The translations under genes and the position numbers were made by a program. Positions 18,641 to 26,541 of a stretch of 64,000 bases of DNA are shown in pieces (the first letter of the stretch is position 1; every line of letters starts with the position of its first letter). The stretch is taken from the NCBI GenBank assembly GCA_046349315.1, contig JAXMCQ010000004.1, positions 219,833 through 283,832 on the forward strand, written 5' to 3'. The notes below the pieces were generated by a model. That model had not been told where the DNA came from, made no database searches, and saw nothing but the letters and a program-made list of their open reading frames with translations. Origin of the DNA: JAEUMG01 sp046349315. Its GTDB lineage: Bacteria > Pseudomonadota > Alphaproteobacteria > Rhizobiales > Aestuariivirgaceae.

Positions 18641-20184
18641 TAGAGGTCGATGGAGCTTGAGAGGACGGCATTGTCGCCCTTCAAGTCGCCATGGGTCACG
18701 AGTGACGAAGCCTGAGACATGCGGTAGCCGAAGGCCTTCCCGTCATCCCAGCGCTTGGCCTGATCGTAGGCCTTAGCCCAGTCTTGGGCCGCTCTCAGGT
18801 AGTCGAAGGCGAGTTCACGGGTCTTTGCGCTCTTGGCATAGACGGCGGCAAACTCAAGGCGGCGCGCCTTAATGTCAGCCTCGGCCGCCTGCACGGTCGT
18901 CTCGAGACTTGCCACCCGCGCCTTGGCCTTCTCGTGGAAGGCGATCGCCGCGTTGAGAGCACCCTCGGCGACCGCCTTGTCAGCGAGGGATGAGAGGCGG
19001 GCAATCTCGACGTCGCTGCTTTTGAGCGTCTCACGCTCGGCCATGAAGGCCTTGAGCTTCTCAGCACCCATCTGCAATTGCTTGCCGAGGCTCTCCGGAT
19101 CCTTTTGGGCCTCCACACCAAGGCTCCTCAGCATGGCATAGAGGCCGTCGAGCGGGACATTATCGGCCGAGGCAATAGTCTCCACCGTTCGCCTCAGATC
19201 GACCGGCGTGGTGGCTATGGTCAGCAACAATTGCCGCCGCTCGCCCCGGATCAGCGCCTCGTCGGTTCCTTCATCCTCAGGACTCGCCCCGAAATAGAGA
19301 AGCCGCCGCAGGCCAGCATTGGTCCACGGCTGTTGCTGGCCCTTGGTGGCGAGGTAGACCTCTTCTGAGACGAGGGTCATTACCTGCCCGAAGTCGAGGC
19401 CTTTGGCGGCAAGGTGTTTGACGATGGCGGCCGCATAGGGGCTGTTGGTTCCCGATTCGCCATCGAGTGCTACTTGCCCCGGAGCGGCGGCAAAGCCGAT
19501 GATCTCGCCGAGGCTTTCCGGTCCCTCCGCCTGATCAACCAGAATGACGCCCTTGGCCGCCGCCAGTCCCCCAGCCCCAATCGGCACGGGGCTCTCGATA
19601 CCTGCCATGCGGATCATCGTTCCCGACGGGAAAGGATTGGTACGGCAGGCATCAAGGAGGAGGATGGCAATGCGCACCTTTCCGCGCAGTTCTTCGAGAA
19701 TCTGCCCCACCTTGATCAGCTTGTCCGCATCGATGGCATCTTGGGTCACCTGCGCATCCACCGGGATCAGGTAGTTTTCTCCTCCCGCCTCGATTCCGTG
19801 GCCCGAGTAATAGATGACAGCCACATCGGCACCCTCGGCATCCTCGATGAAGTCGTCGATGTCCCGCTTGAGGCGCTTTGCCGAGCGGCTGTCCACCATG
19901 TCAGCCTTGAAGCCGAGGCCCGTCAGTAGCTCGTCGACCCGCTTGGCGTCGTTGCCGGGATTGTCGAGCTTCGAGAGGTGCTGGTAGTCCGATTGGCCAA
20001 TTACCAGTGCCACGCCCCTGAGGGCCTCCCGCGCGTCCACCGGACCGGCGGCGGACAGAAGCACAAACAGGATAGCAAATAAGACGGCAGGCAGCCGACG
20101 AACGGCAGGAAGATGCGGTCTGCGTCTTACCCGAGCGATCTCATACCCGGTCCCTTTAGGTATCCTGAAGAAGCTCGCCGTCAT
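17344..20184 (-). CDS. Secreted caspase-like (peptidase C14) protein with 47-aa TPR-like repeats, C-terminus frameshifted
   Basis: Product of 946 aa; about 1110 aa if the frame near 17355 is restored. Order of parts: signal or anchor segment (LPAVLFAILFVLLSAAGPVDA, residues 32-51), then a caspase-like p20 domain (about 55-290) with catalytic His129 in YYSGHG and Cys180 in LLDACRTNPF. A charged helical linker (about 330-480) follows, then tandem 47-residue helical repeats, each around RERVPLDWATTQMNLG and RESGTARLEQAV. Caspase-fold bacterial proteases cleave after basic or acidic residues and often act as regulated effectors; its role here is unknown. The repeats are near-identical at DNA level. 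It ends in an out-of-frame EDDA tail. Confidence 0.85.
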   Translation of the reverse strand: MTASFFRIPKGTGYEIARVRRRPHLPAVRRLPAVLFAILFVLLSAAGPVDAREALRGVALVIGQSDYQHLSKLDNPGNDAKRVDELLTGLGFKADMVDSRSAKRLKRDIDDFIEDAEGADVAVIYYSGHGIEAGGENYLIPVDAQVTQDAIDADKLIKVGQILEELRGKVRIAILLLDACRTNPFPSGTMIRMAGIESPVPIGAGGLAAAKGVILVDQAEGPESLGEIIGFAAAPGQVALDGESGTNSPYAAAIVKHLAAKGLDFGQVMTLVSEEVYLATKGQQQPWTNAGLRRLLYFGASPEDEGTDEALIRGERRQLLLTIATTPVDLRRTVETIASADNVPLDGLYAMLRSLGVEAQKDPESLGKQLQMGAEKLKAFMAERETLKSSDVEIARLSSLADKAVAEGALNAAIAFHEKAKARVASLETTVQAAEADIKARRLEFAAVYAKSAKTRELAFDYLRAAQDWAKAYDQAKRWDDGKAFGYRMSQASSLVTHGDLKGDNAVLSSSIDLYTTILVIVSRERVPLDWALTQNNLGNALQTLGERESGTTRLEQAVRAYEMALEERTRERVPLDWATTQNNLGNALQTLGGRESGTARLEQAVRAYEAALEERTRARVPLDWATTQMNLGAALATLGERESGTARLEQAVKAYEAALEERTRERVPLDWATTQMNLGTALQRLGGRESGTARLEQAVRAYEMALEEMTRERVPLDWATTQMNLGTVLAILGERESGTARLEQAVRAYEAALEEMTRARVPLDWAMTQMNLGAALATLGERESGTARLEQAVKAYEAALEERTRERVPLDWATTQMNLGTALQRLGGRESGTARLEQAVRAYEMALEEMTRERVPLAWAMIQMNLGTALETLGERESGTARLEQAVKAYEAALEERTRERVPLDWAMTQMNLGIALWRLGERESGTARLEQAVKAYEAALEDDA

Positions 20185-20257
20185 GCCGTTACCTGGGAAG
20201 CCCTCTGTAAATTGGTCTGAATATACTCTGAACGATACAATACCTCCAGACGCGGTC

Positions 20258-21208
20258 TTAGAGCCGATCCAAGAACAATCGGTTCATGAGCAGGGACTTG
20301 GCCTCGTGAGACGTTTGAGCATGAGTCGGATCATTGCGAGGCGGACGAAAGCAGCGACGGTGGTGGCATAACGTTCGAAGTCGCGTGCGAGACGACGATT
20401 GCGGCTGATCCAGGCGAAGGTCCGCTCCACGATCCATCGTTTCGGCAGGACGATGAAGCGGTGAAGATCGGTGCGCTTGACGATCTCGATCCGCCAGCAT
20501 CTGGTCGCAGCGATCGTCTTGGCCATTTTCGGCCCCTGATATCCGGCATCGGCGAATATCTTTTCGATGAATGGGAAGCGCCGCCGCACCCGCCGTAAGA
20601 GATCGCGGGTGCCGTCGCGGTCCTGAATGTTGGCGGGCAGGATGCTCACCCCGAGCAGGAGGCCGAGCGTGTCGACGAGGATGTGGCGCTTGCGACCCGT
20701 AACCTTCTTGCCCGCGTCGAAGCCTTGCGGATCAATCGTGGAGCCCCTTTTTGAGATGCCTTGGCGCTCTGGCTGTCAATGATCGCAGCCGTCGGGCTTG
20801 CTTCGCGGCCGGCTGCTTCACGTATCGCCACATAGAGCGTGTCGTGGACGCGTTCCAGCGTGCCGTCCCAGTCCCACAACATGAAATAGAAATGCGCGGT
20901 GCTCTTCGGGGACAGATCCTTCGGCAAGGCTTTCCACTGGCAATCTGTCGAAAGCACATAGAAGATCGCGTTGACAACCTCGCGCAGATTGACCGATCGC
21001 CGGCGTCCACCACGCTTCGCCGGCGGAATGAGCGGCTCGATGAGCACTCATTCGGCGTCGTTCAGATCGCTCGGATAACGAAGTCCGCCTCGGCCGGCGG
21101 CAAGACGATGCTCGGGCTTCCACATCTGGTGCTCCTCGACGAATCAAGCACCGTCGGGAGAATCATAACCGACTCATTCGATTCAAGAAGTTCATGGATC
21201 GGCTCTAA
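20258..21208 (-). mobile_element. IS5-family insertion sequence (broken)
   Basis: The ends carry matching inverted repeats. The left reads TTAGAGCCGATCCAAGAAC (20258-20276) and the right, on the other strand, TTAGAGCCGATCCATGAAC (ending 21208). If the element proper begins at GAGCCGATCC, it is flanked by TA at both ends (20259-20260 and 21206-21207), consistent with a TA target duplication as in IS5-family relatives. It is inserted just upstream of the caspase-like gene and just downstream of the RuBisCO-like fragment. Confidence 0.82.
20284..21125 (-). pseudogene. IS5-family transposase with in-frame stop and frameshift
   Basis: The natural start is ATG 21125 (MWKPEHRLAAGRGGLRYPSD). An in-frame TGA (21048-21050) interrupts the segment that reads E-stop-VLIEPLIPP, where relatives have EW. 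Downstream, FYVLSTDCQWKALPKDL, DSQSAK and, in another frame after about 20750, SILPANIQDRDG, FADAGYQG and the DDE-helix RWIVERTFAWISRNRRL are recognisable. The frame changes within an A5G4 run (minus strand). Slippage is known in this IS group, but the stop codon makes the gene non-functional. Confidence 0.85.
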
Positions 21209-21239
21209 GCTGCTGATGCTGGTCAGCACAATCATACGG

Positions 21240-21959
21240 TTAGCCAAACATCGCAGTGCCCCATGCCTCTCGCAAACTAGTAACGCCAGCAGTTACTCCA
21301 TCAGGGTGAGCGAGAATTCCCCCGCCCACTGCATAGATAAGATCCGGATGCCTGAGAGCATGCCACGTATCGGTAACCTGGTTCACACTCTGCGCTGAAC
21401 TGAAAACTGGCATGGGTATGTAAGACTTATCAACAAACATGGGAGTTGTCAGGGCCTGGGCAGAGGCGATAACGCTCTCATCCGATTCAGAAAATTTGTT
21501 CCGCAATCCGTTAACGTGCATATGGTCAGCGCCTGCGAGCCTCCACAGTTTCGACCACGCCTGATACGACCAACCGAGCAAAGGATGCCTTGATAGATAT
21601 CCCCACCCGTTTCGGTGCGCATGAATTGGCAGAAGCGAATGCCGGCGAAGTTCGACCATTGCGGCTAAACCAATTGAGTTAAGGCTCACCATGATGCATG
21701 TTCCACCAAGCGCTACCACTAGATCGTGCCTTCGTCGCATCTCATCGAGATCGCTCGTGACGTTGAATGCGACCATTACCTGACGCCCAGTACGTTCAGC
21801 ATCACGATTGACAGCCGCCATGACGGCGTTGGCGCGCGACTCAAACGGGCAGTAGTGGCCATCGGTGTCAACGCCGGAGTGAGTTTGCATCAGTACGCCG
21901 GAGCAAAATTGTACCACAGGCGCGAGCAAGAAGGCCCCCGATCGGGGGCCTTGCTGCAT
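21240..21959 (-). pseudogene. RuBisCO-like protein, C-terminal fragment
   Basis: Residues about 28-239 of this frame match the C-terminal barrel half of the RuBisCO large-chain superfamily: GVDTDGHYCPFESR, LPIHAHRNGWG, GADHMHVNGLRNKF, IYAVGGGILAHPDG and VTSLREAW. Full-length relatives are about 410-430 aa. The N-terminal domain and the metal-binding KxDDE-type loop are absent, so it cannot be an active carboxylase or enolase. The first 25 or so residues come from the junction with the IS21 remnant and a palindrome. The 3' end stops near the IS5 right end. RuBisCO-like proteins occur in several sugar or sulfur salvage pathways; this one is a relic. Confidence 0.72.
21931..21952. terminator. 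22-bp perfect palindrome, terminator-like
   Basis: The sequence AAGGCCCCCG-ATCGGGGGCCTT is a perfect palindrome at the junction of the RuBisCO-like fragment and the IS21 remnant, lying inside the 5' part of the fragment's open frame. It can form a GC-rich hairpin on either strand. A bidirectional terminator is plausible, but there is no long T-run. Confidence 0.5.
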
Positions 21960-21966
21960 TCTCGGC

Positions 21967-22749
21967 TTAATCTTGAAGCGTGCCGTCAGGTGGTCCTGGT
22001 CGCTTTCGACGCTTCGAATGGGCGAGGCGATAGCTGTCGCCGTTCATCTCCAGGATATGGACATGGTGGGTGAGCCGGTCGAGCAGCGCACCGGTGAGCC
22101 GCTCGGAACCGAACACGCTGGTCCACTCGTCGAACGGCAGGTTTGAGGTCACGATCGTCGAGCCGCGCTCGTATCTTTGGGAGAACACCTCGAACAGCAG
22201 CTCGGCGCCGGTCTGCGACAGAGGCACATATCCAAGCTCGTCGATGATCAGGAGCTTGTATGAGGCGAGCTGGCGCTGCAGGCGAAGCAACCGCTTATCG
22301 TCACGCGCCTCAAGCAGTTCATGGACGAGGGCCGCGGCGGTGTTGAAGCCGACCGACAGCCCCTTCTGACAGGCCGCCAGACCGAGCCCCAGACCGATGT
22401 GGGTCTTGCCGGTGCCGCTGTTGCCGAGCGCGATGATGTTGTCCCGGCGGGTCACATACTCCGAGCGGGCGAGCTCCAGAACGAGAGCCTTGTTGAGCGA
22501 GGCAATGGCGGCGAAGTCGAAGCTGTCCAGGCTCTTCACGGCCGGGAACCGCGCCTCCTTGATCCGGCGCTCCACCATGCGCCGTTCGCGATCGATCAGC
22601 CCCAGTTCGGCCAGGCGCAGCAGAAAGCGGATATGATCGAGGCCCTCGGCGGCGCACTGGCGGGCGAGTTTGTCGTACTCGCGCAGGAACGTTGGCAACT
22701 TGAGGGCCTTCAGGTGATGAGCGAGCAGAAGCTGGGGTGTATCGCTCAT
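21967..22749 (-). CDS. istB: IS21-family helper ATPase IstB
   Basis: AAA+ ATP-binding protein of 260 aa that assists the IstA transposase. Walker A is GNSGTGKTH, Walker B LLIIDELGYVPLS, and sensor blocks STIVTSNLPFDEW and LLDRLTHH are present. Start ATG 22749 (MSDTPQLLLAHHLKAL) overlaps the end of the istA remnant by four bases, the usual IS21 arrangement. The partner transposase is truncated, so the protein is probably orphaned. A second, different IS21 element lies at 49019-51485. Confidence 0.9.
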   Translation of the reverse strand: MSDTPQLLLAHHLKALKLPTFLREYDKLARQCAAEGLDHIRFLLRLAELGLIDRERRMVERRIKEARFPAVKSLDSFDFAAIASLNKALVLELARSEYVTRRDNIIALGNSGTGKTHIGLGLGLAACQKGLSVGFNTAAALVHELLEARDDKRLLRLQRQLASYKLLIIDELGYVPLSQTGAELLFEVFSQRYERGSTIVTSNLPFDEWTSVFGSERLTGALLDRLTHHVHILEMNGDSYRLAHSKRRKRPGPPDGTLQD

Positions 22750-23470
22750 GACGCCGCCCCCGTCAGCAGGCCCAGATAGGTCTTGGCCGACGTCATCGCC
22801 ACATGGGCCCGCGGCAGATATGGATAGACCGTCATGCCGAGACGGGGCGGTCGCCGTTCGATACGGCACAGCACCAGGTGATTGACTGCATCGAAGCCGA
22901 CTGCGCCCCGCGCGATGGCCTCGCCCACCGCGGCAGCGACCTCGTCGGGGCGGAAGGTCTCCATCAGCCGCAGAACCTGGACAAACTCGCGCTTGCCCTG
23001 TTTGCCCATCCGGGCCTCCAGAAGACGCCGCAGGGTGGCGAACTCTTCGGGCAACTGCCAGCCGGCCAGCGGCGCGGCCTGGTCCAGTGCGTTGATCTTC
23101 TGCTCGATCAGCGCCAGGTAGTGCAGCGGATCGAAGACGAAGTCCTCGCGCTCGTAGGAGCGGCAATGCCGGGCGATGATGTCGGTGCCACAGGCGATTA
23201 CTACTTCGTGGACATAAGCCCGCACCAGCACATCGCGGTGGCCGTAGCTCGTCGGCACCGAGTAGTCGTTGAGCCGATAGCGCACCAGCGACAGCGAGGA
23301 GACGCTCGTGGGCACCTTCTCGCAGGCATCGTAACGCGCCGGTATCGGCGTTTGGAAGGCGGCAAGGTCGCGCTCCAGCCGATCGCCGATCGTGGCGTCA
23401 TGGCCACGCAAACGGTCAGCCCTGCGCCGTGGGGCGCTGGAGCTGAAGGAGGCCGTCGCCGATGACCGCG
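22746..23470 (-). pseudogene. istA: IS21-family transposase IstA, 3' part only
   Basis: The frame encodes the C-terminal half of IstA: SLVRYRLNDYSVP, VLVRAYVHEVVIACG, ERREDF-like YEREDFVFDP, then a helical tail. Typical IstA proteins are about 500 aa; here some 230-240 residues remain and the HTH and most of the DDE catalytic domain are missing. The truncation point is at about 23440-23480, upstream of which the reading frame is no longer IstA-like. The 3' end overlaps istB. Confidence 0.8.
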
Positions 23471-23581
23471 ATCCCTTTCGACATGTTCTAGATGCCTTCT
23501 GCGGCGAACCGTCTCGCACTACACTTTATCGGACCAGGCGAAGCAAGCCCGGGAATCATCGGCGGGACAATGGAGACAGCG

Positions 23582-23659
23582 GTGAAAATTCGCCGTTCAC
23601 TCGAAGAGTCTGGAATCATTTTCATTTCCGCCGACAAGGAGGGTGGAGTAGGGGTTTAA
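23582..23659 (+). pseudogene. Remnant of a small HTH regulator (C-terminal end)
   Basis: The reading frame gives VKIRRSLEESGIIFISADK, then EGGVGV and a stop. This matches the C-terminus of small xenobiotic-response-type HTH regulators common in Rhizobiales (IRRALE.AGV.FI....GGVGVRL). The DNA-binding part is missing. A second copy of the same tail occurs at 26311-26394. The surrounding 23480-23713 interval holds nothing else I can support. Confidence 0.45.
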
Positions 23660-23713
23660 TTGTCGAAAACTAAGAAGTAATGCGAGAGCCCACCGCACGC
23701 GGATGCAATATCA

Positions 23714-25747
23714 ATGAATGATCCATGGCAAGCCATACAGAATCGAGCCGCTGCCCAATTTCAATCGGATTGGAATCGGTTGCGCTCTCAAGGCTATCGA
23801 CCAATTTCAGGGTCGATCTACGGCCCTAGCCATGCCGCTTTGTTTGCAGCTACCTTCGTTCAACGTCCTGGACCAACTGTTGCAATTGCTTCAAATGTGG
23901 GCGCCGCCGCTCTAACAGCTTTCTTGCGACGCAATAGCGGTTGGACGCCATTGATTCTGTCCGCAACCGGAGAAGCTAGTACAGCCCGTTTTCTGTGTGC
24001 CCTGGAGGATTCTGGTGATGGTGTTGTCCGGCATGCGATCGGGCTGCGCAATGGCAGTCAAACAGACACGACCGCGTTAGAACATTGGCTGTGGCGGGCC
24101 AAGACCGAGACTTGGCTACCGATATCGATTTGTGCCTATGGCACGGCTACCAGCCTGCGCTACACGTTCGCTGCAGTTTCAAACTCGCAACAGCTTCTGT
24201 GGTCGTTCGCGGGGCCTGAAAGCGCGACAGAATTCCAAAGTCGTTTATACGCTCATATTGAACAGTTTGCTTGGCCATCTTTCGTTAATTTGGGGCCAAC
24301 TGGCTTTCTCTCCATCTTCCGGGAAGACGAAATCGGACAATGGCACGCAGCTCATGGCATCGACCAGCGGTCATACTTGAAGCGTTCCGGCGCATCCCAG
24401 CGGAAGGGCTTCGTGCCGCTGTCTCTTCAGGGCGGCACGTTTCAAGGAAAAAATCTATTCAATGTAACCTTCGCGAAGAGTAACCGTTTGTCAGCCCGCC
24501 AGCTTACGGTGACCGGCCAATCCGTCCCTGAATTTCAGTCACTTGATTCGGCCATAGCACAGTACCTGCAGGTGTCCGGCACGCGCGCCGCATCGGTTGC
24601 CGTGACAAAGGACCGTCGACTTGTTTATGCGCGGGCGTTCACCTGGGGCGAACCCGACTATCCCATCACTCAAATCGAGTCGACTTTCCGTATTGCTAGC
24701 ATGAGCAAGCCGATAACAGCGTTGGCAGTGTTTCGACTGGTCGAAATGCGGCAGATCGATCTCGACGATGCGGTCCTTCCTGAGCTCAATATAGCGGCGC
24801 CCCAAGGGCGCCAGTATGATGCCCGGATGTCCCGCATAACAGTGCGGCAGCTGCTCGCCCACACCTCGGGATTTGGCGGTTTCCCAGACGCATTTGGCGC
24901 TGTGCTTGCGTACCGTCGCGCCACCCTTCCTGCGACCAAGGCTCAGTATGCGGGATTCGGAATGTCACAGGGAATTTCATTCGAGCCGGGTCAAAACAAA
25001 CTCTACAGCAATTTCGGCTATTACCTGCTCGGCATCATTGTCGAAAGGGTGACTGGTCTATCCTATGCCGAGGCGGTTCAGACTCTTGTGCTTAATCCCC
25101 TCGGAATTACTCGTGCTCATATCACGCCCGCCTTGCGTGCTGAGCAGAGACCGAATGCGGTGCGCCACCATGCGTCGGCTGACGGTATGCCCAACCTGCC
25201 GCTTGGCCCGAGTCAGCTTGAAGAGAAAGTGCAGCGCCGTGCAAGCGGTGACGTAGTCCACATTTATCGACCTCCGGCGCCCTATACTGCAGGTGCGATT
25301 GACTATCGGCTCTTTGACTCATTTGGAGGCTGGTGTCTAGCGCCGGCCGACTTCGCTCGAATATTGGCCGCCTTTTCATTGCTTCATCACCCAATATTGA
25401 GCCGGGACTCAATTGCGGAAATGATAACCCGAGTCCCCGTACCTGGCGTGGATTCTGATGTATTCCCGGGGCCATTTGCATTGGGCTGGTATGTTACTCT
25501 TCCGACTGATCGGGATCGGGAACCGGGGATTGGCCGTTCTGATGAAACTTGGATTGGGATTGGTGGCAACATGCCGGGCGTTAAGTGCTCGGCGACTTAC
25601 ACGACTACCGGTATCAGCTGGACTACATTACAGAATTCCGATTCGTTCGGTCTTGAGTGGTATGTGAAGTCGGCTTTGCGCACTGTGCCCCAATCAGCAT
25701 GGCCGTTGCATGACCTCTGGCACCAAGCGGGCTTTGCACAGTTATAA
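23714..25747 (+). CDS. Serine hydrolase: polyglycine-hydrolase-like N-terminus plus beta-lactamase-type domain
   Basis: Protein of 677 aa with two parts. Residues about 1-270 contain four or five loose repeats of about 45 residues (a GYRP/GWTP/GFVP start, then aromatic beta strands), resembling the N-terminal domain of polyglycine hydrolases. Residues about 275-675 form a class C beta-lactamase-type domain with the nucleophile motif SMSK (Ser329, Lys332) and the YSN motif (Tyr431-Asn433). A possible third motif is GIGGNMPG. All catalytic motifs are intact. No signal peptide is evident. It stands alone between IS debris, so it looks like acquired cargo. It could be an esterase, a peptidase of the DD-peptidase type, or a protease acting on glycine-rich targets. 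Confidence 0.8.
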   Translation: MNDPWQAIQNRAAAQFQSDWNRLRSQGYRPISGSIYGPSHAALFAATFVQRPGPTVAIASNVGAAALTAFLRRNSGWTPLILSATGEASTARFLCALEDSGDGVVRHAIGLRNGSQTDTTALEHWLWRAKTETWLPISICAYGTATSLRYTFAAVSNSQQLLWSFAGPESATEFQSRLYAHIEQFAWPSFVNLGPTGFLSIFREDEIGQWHAAHGIDQRSYLKRSGASQRKGFVPLSLQGGTFQGKNLFNVTFAKSNRLSARQLTVTGQSVPEFQSLDSAIAQYLQVSGTRAASVAVTKDRRLVYARAFTWGEPDYPITQIESTFRIASMSKPITALAVFRLVEMRQIDLDDAVLPELNIAAPQGRQYDARMSRITVRQLLAHTSGFGGFPDAFGAVLAYRRATLPATKAQYAGFGMSQGISFEPGQNKLYSNFGYYLLGIIVERVTGLSYAEAVQTLVLNPLGITRAHITPALRAEQRPNAVRHHASADGMPNLPLGPSQLEEKVQRRASGDVVHIYRPPAPYTAGAIDYRLFDSFGGWCLAPADFARILAAFSLLHHPILSRDSIAEMITRVPVPGVDSDVFPGPFALGWYVTLPTDRDREPGIGRSDETWIGIGGNMPGVKCSATYTTTGISWTTLQNSDSFGLEWYVKSALRTVPQSAWPLHDLWHQAGFAQL

Positions 25748-26069
25748 ATGGGAGCGATAACGTAAAGAATCCTTCGCACTCGACCCCGCGCATGGGCTTC
25801 TCGCCTGAGTAGAAATAGATTTGCACGTCGTAGGTTGCCAATGCCAGATCCAACGGAATCGCGAAACATCCTAAAAAAAACTAGCTATGAGTCCCGATGA
25901 CAAACGGACCGCGCTCATCCGGCTTGTGACCGGGCAGTACTTGCGCCCTAAGCCGGCCAAAGCGTCCCTCTATGCGGGCGAACCCCCTTGCTCCGAACAA
26001 ATTCGATCACCTGCTGGAAAGGCCAGAGCCTGAAATTTGTGGAGCGTTCTTAGCCACGAACAAACGGTA

Positions 26070-26250
26070 TGCCGGAACCTATCGCCTTCCATCTTCTGTC
26101 ATGCAGCTCCTTGGTAGAAGCATTCTCGACATATCGCAGGATGACGTTCGCAGATTTCCAGCCGCCTGCCTGCATGATGGCAAGGGCGTCGAAGCCGGCG
26201 ACGAGCATGTCCTGGGCGGCGCCGATACGCATGTAGCGGCCGGACAATTC
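26070..26250 (-). pseudogene. Tyrosine recombinase 3' remnant, copy 1
   Basis: The minus-strand frame reads AGFDALAIMQAGGWKSANV, ILRYVENAS, TKELHDRRWKAIGSG. This is the C-terminal catalytic end of an XerC/D-like tyrosine recombinase, with the GGW block and nucleophile Tyr in RYVE. Nothing of the N-terminal part is present. Three homologous tails lie at about 31728, 33384 and 38634. Confidence 0.7.
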
Positions 26251-26310
26251 TGCGGCAGTAGCGGAGGCAATGCCAGCGCGGCCGGTTGGCCGCCTGGGCG
26301 CGTTCAGTCG

Positions 26311-26394
26311 GCCCTCGAAAAGGCGGGGATAATGTTCATCTCGGCCGACAAAGACGGTGGGGTAGGGGTAAGGCTGTCAAAGCCGAGGGCCTGA
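26311..26394 (+). pseudogene. Remnant of a small HTH regulator, second copy
   Basis: The frame reads SALEKAGIMFISADKDGGVG, then VRLSKPRA and a stop. It is homologous to the tail at 23582-23659 and to the C-termini of small Rhizobiales HTH regulators. No upstream HTH is recognisable. Confidence 0.45.
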
Positions 26395-26541
26395 AAATTT
26401 TTCGCGCGAAAACTGCTTTCAGAGCAATAACTTGAATAGATGTTCCGGTGCAGTCCACACTTTGACCGCGAACCTAAATTGACAGGTCACCATTTGCACG
26501 CGTAAGTTGACGCTGGGGGCTACCTAGCGGGGCACGACGTT

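Larger units (their letters stand above)
25748..26541. other. Gene-poor junction with integrase and regulator relics
   Basis: This 794-bp stretch has no convincing intact gene. It holds a minus-strand tyrosine-recombinase tail (26070-26250) and a plus-strand HTH-regulator tail (26311-26394). Toward the next gene there are TTGAC-containing repeats (around 26460-26510) that resemble decayed IS ends. A 48-codon frame at 25887-26033 was seen but has no support. Confidence 0.5.

Noticed and set aside
22321..23465. Plus-strand frames opposite istA/istB
   Set aside because: They are antisense shadows of a clear IS21 gene pair.
25887..26033. 48-aa open frame (MSPDDKRTALIRLV...)
   Set aside because: No ribosome-binding site, no recognised family, and it lies in a junction full of relics.
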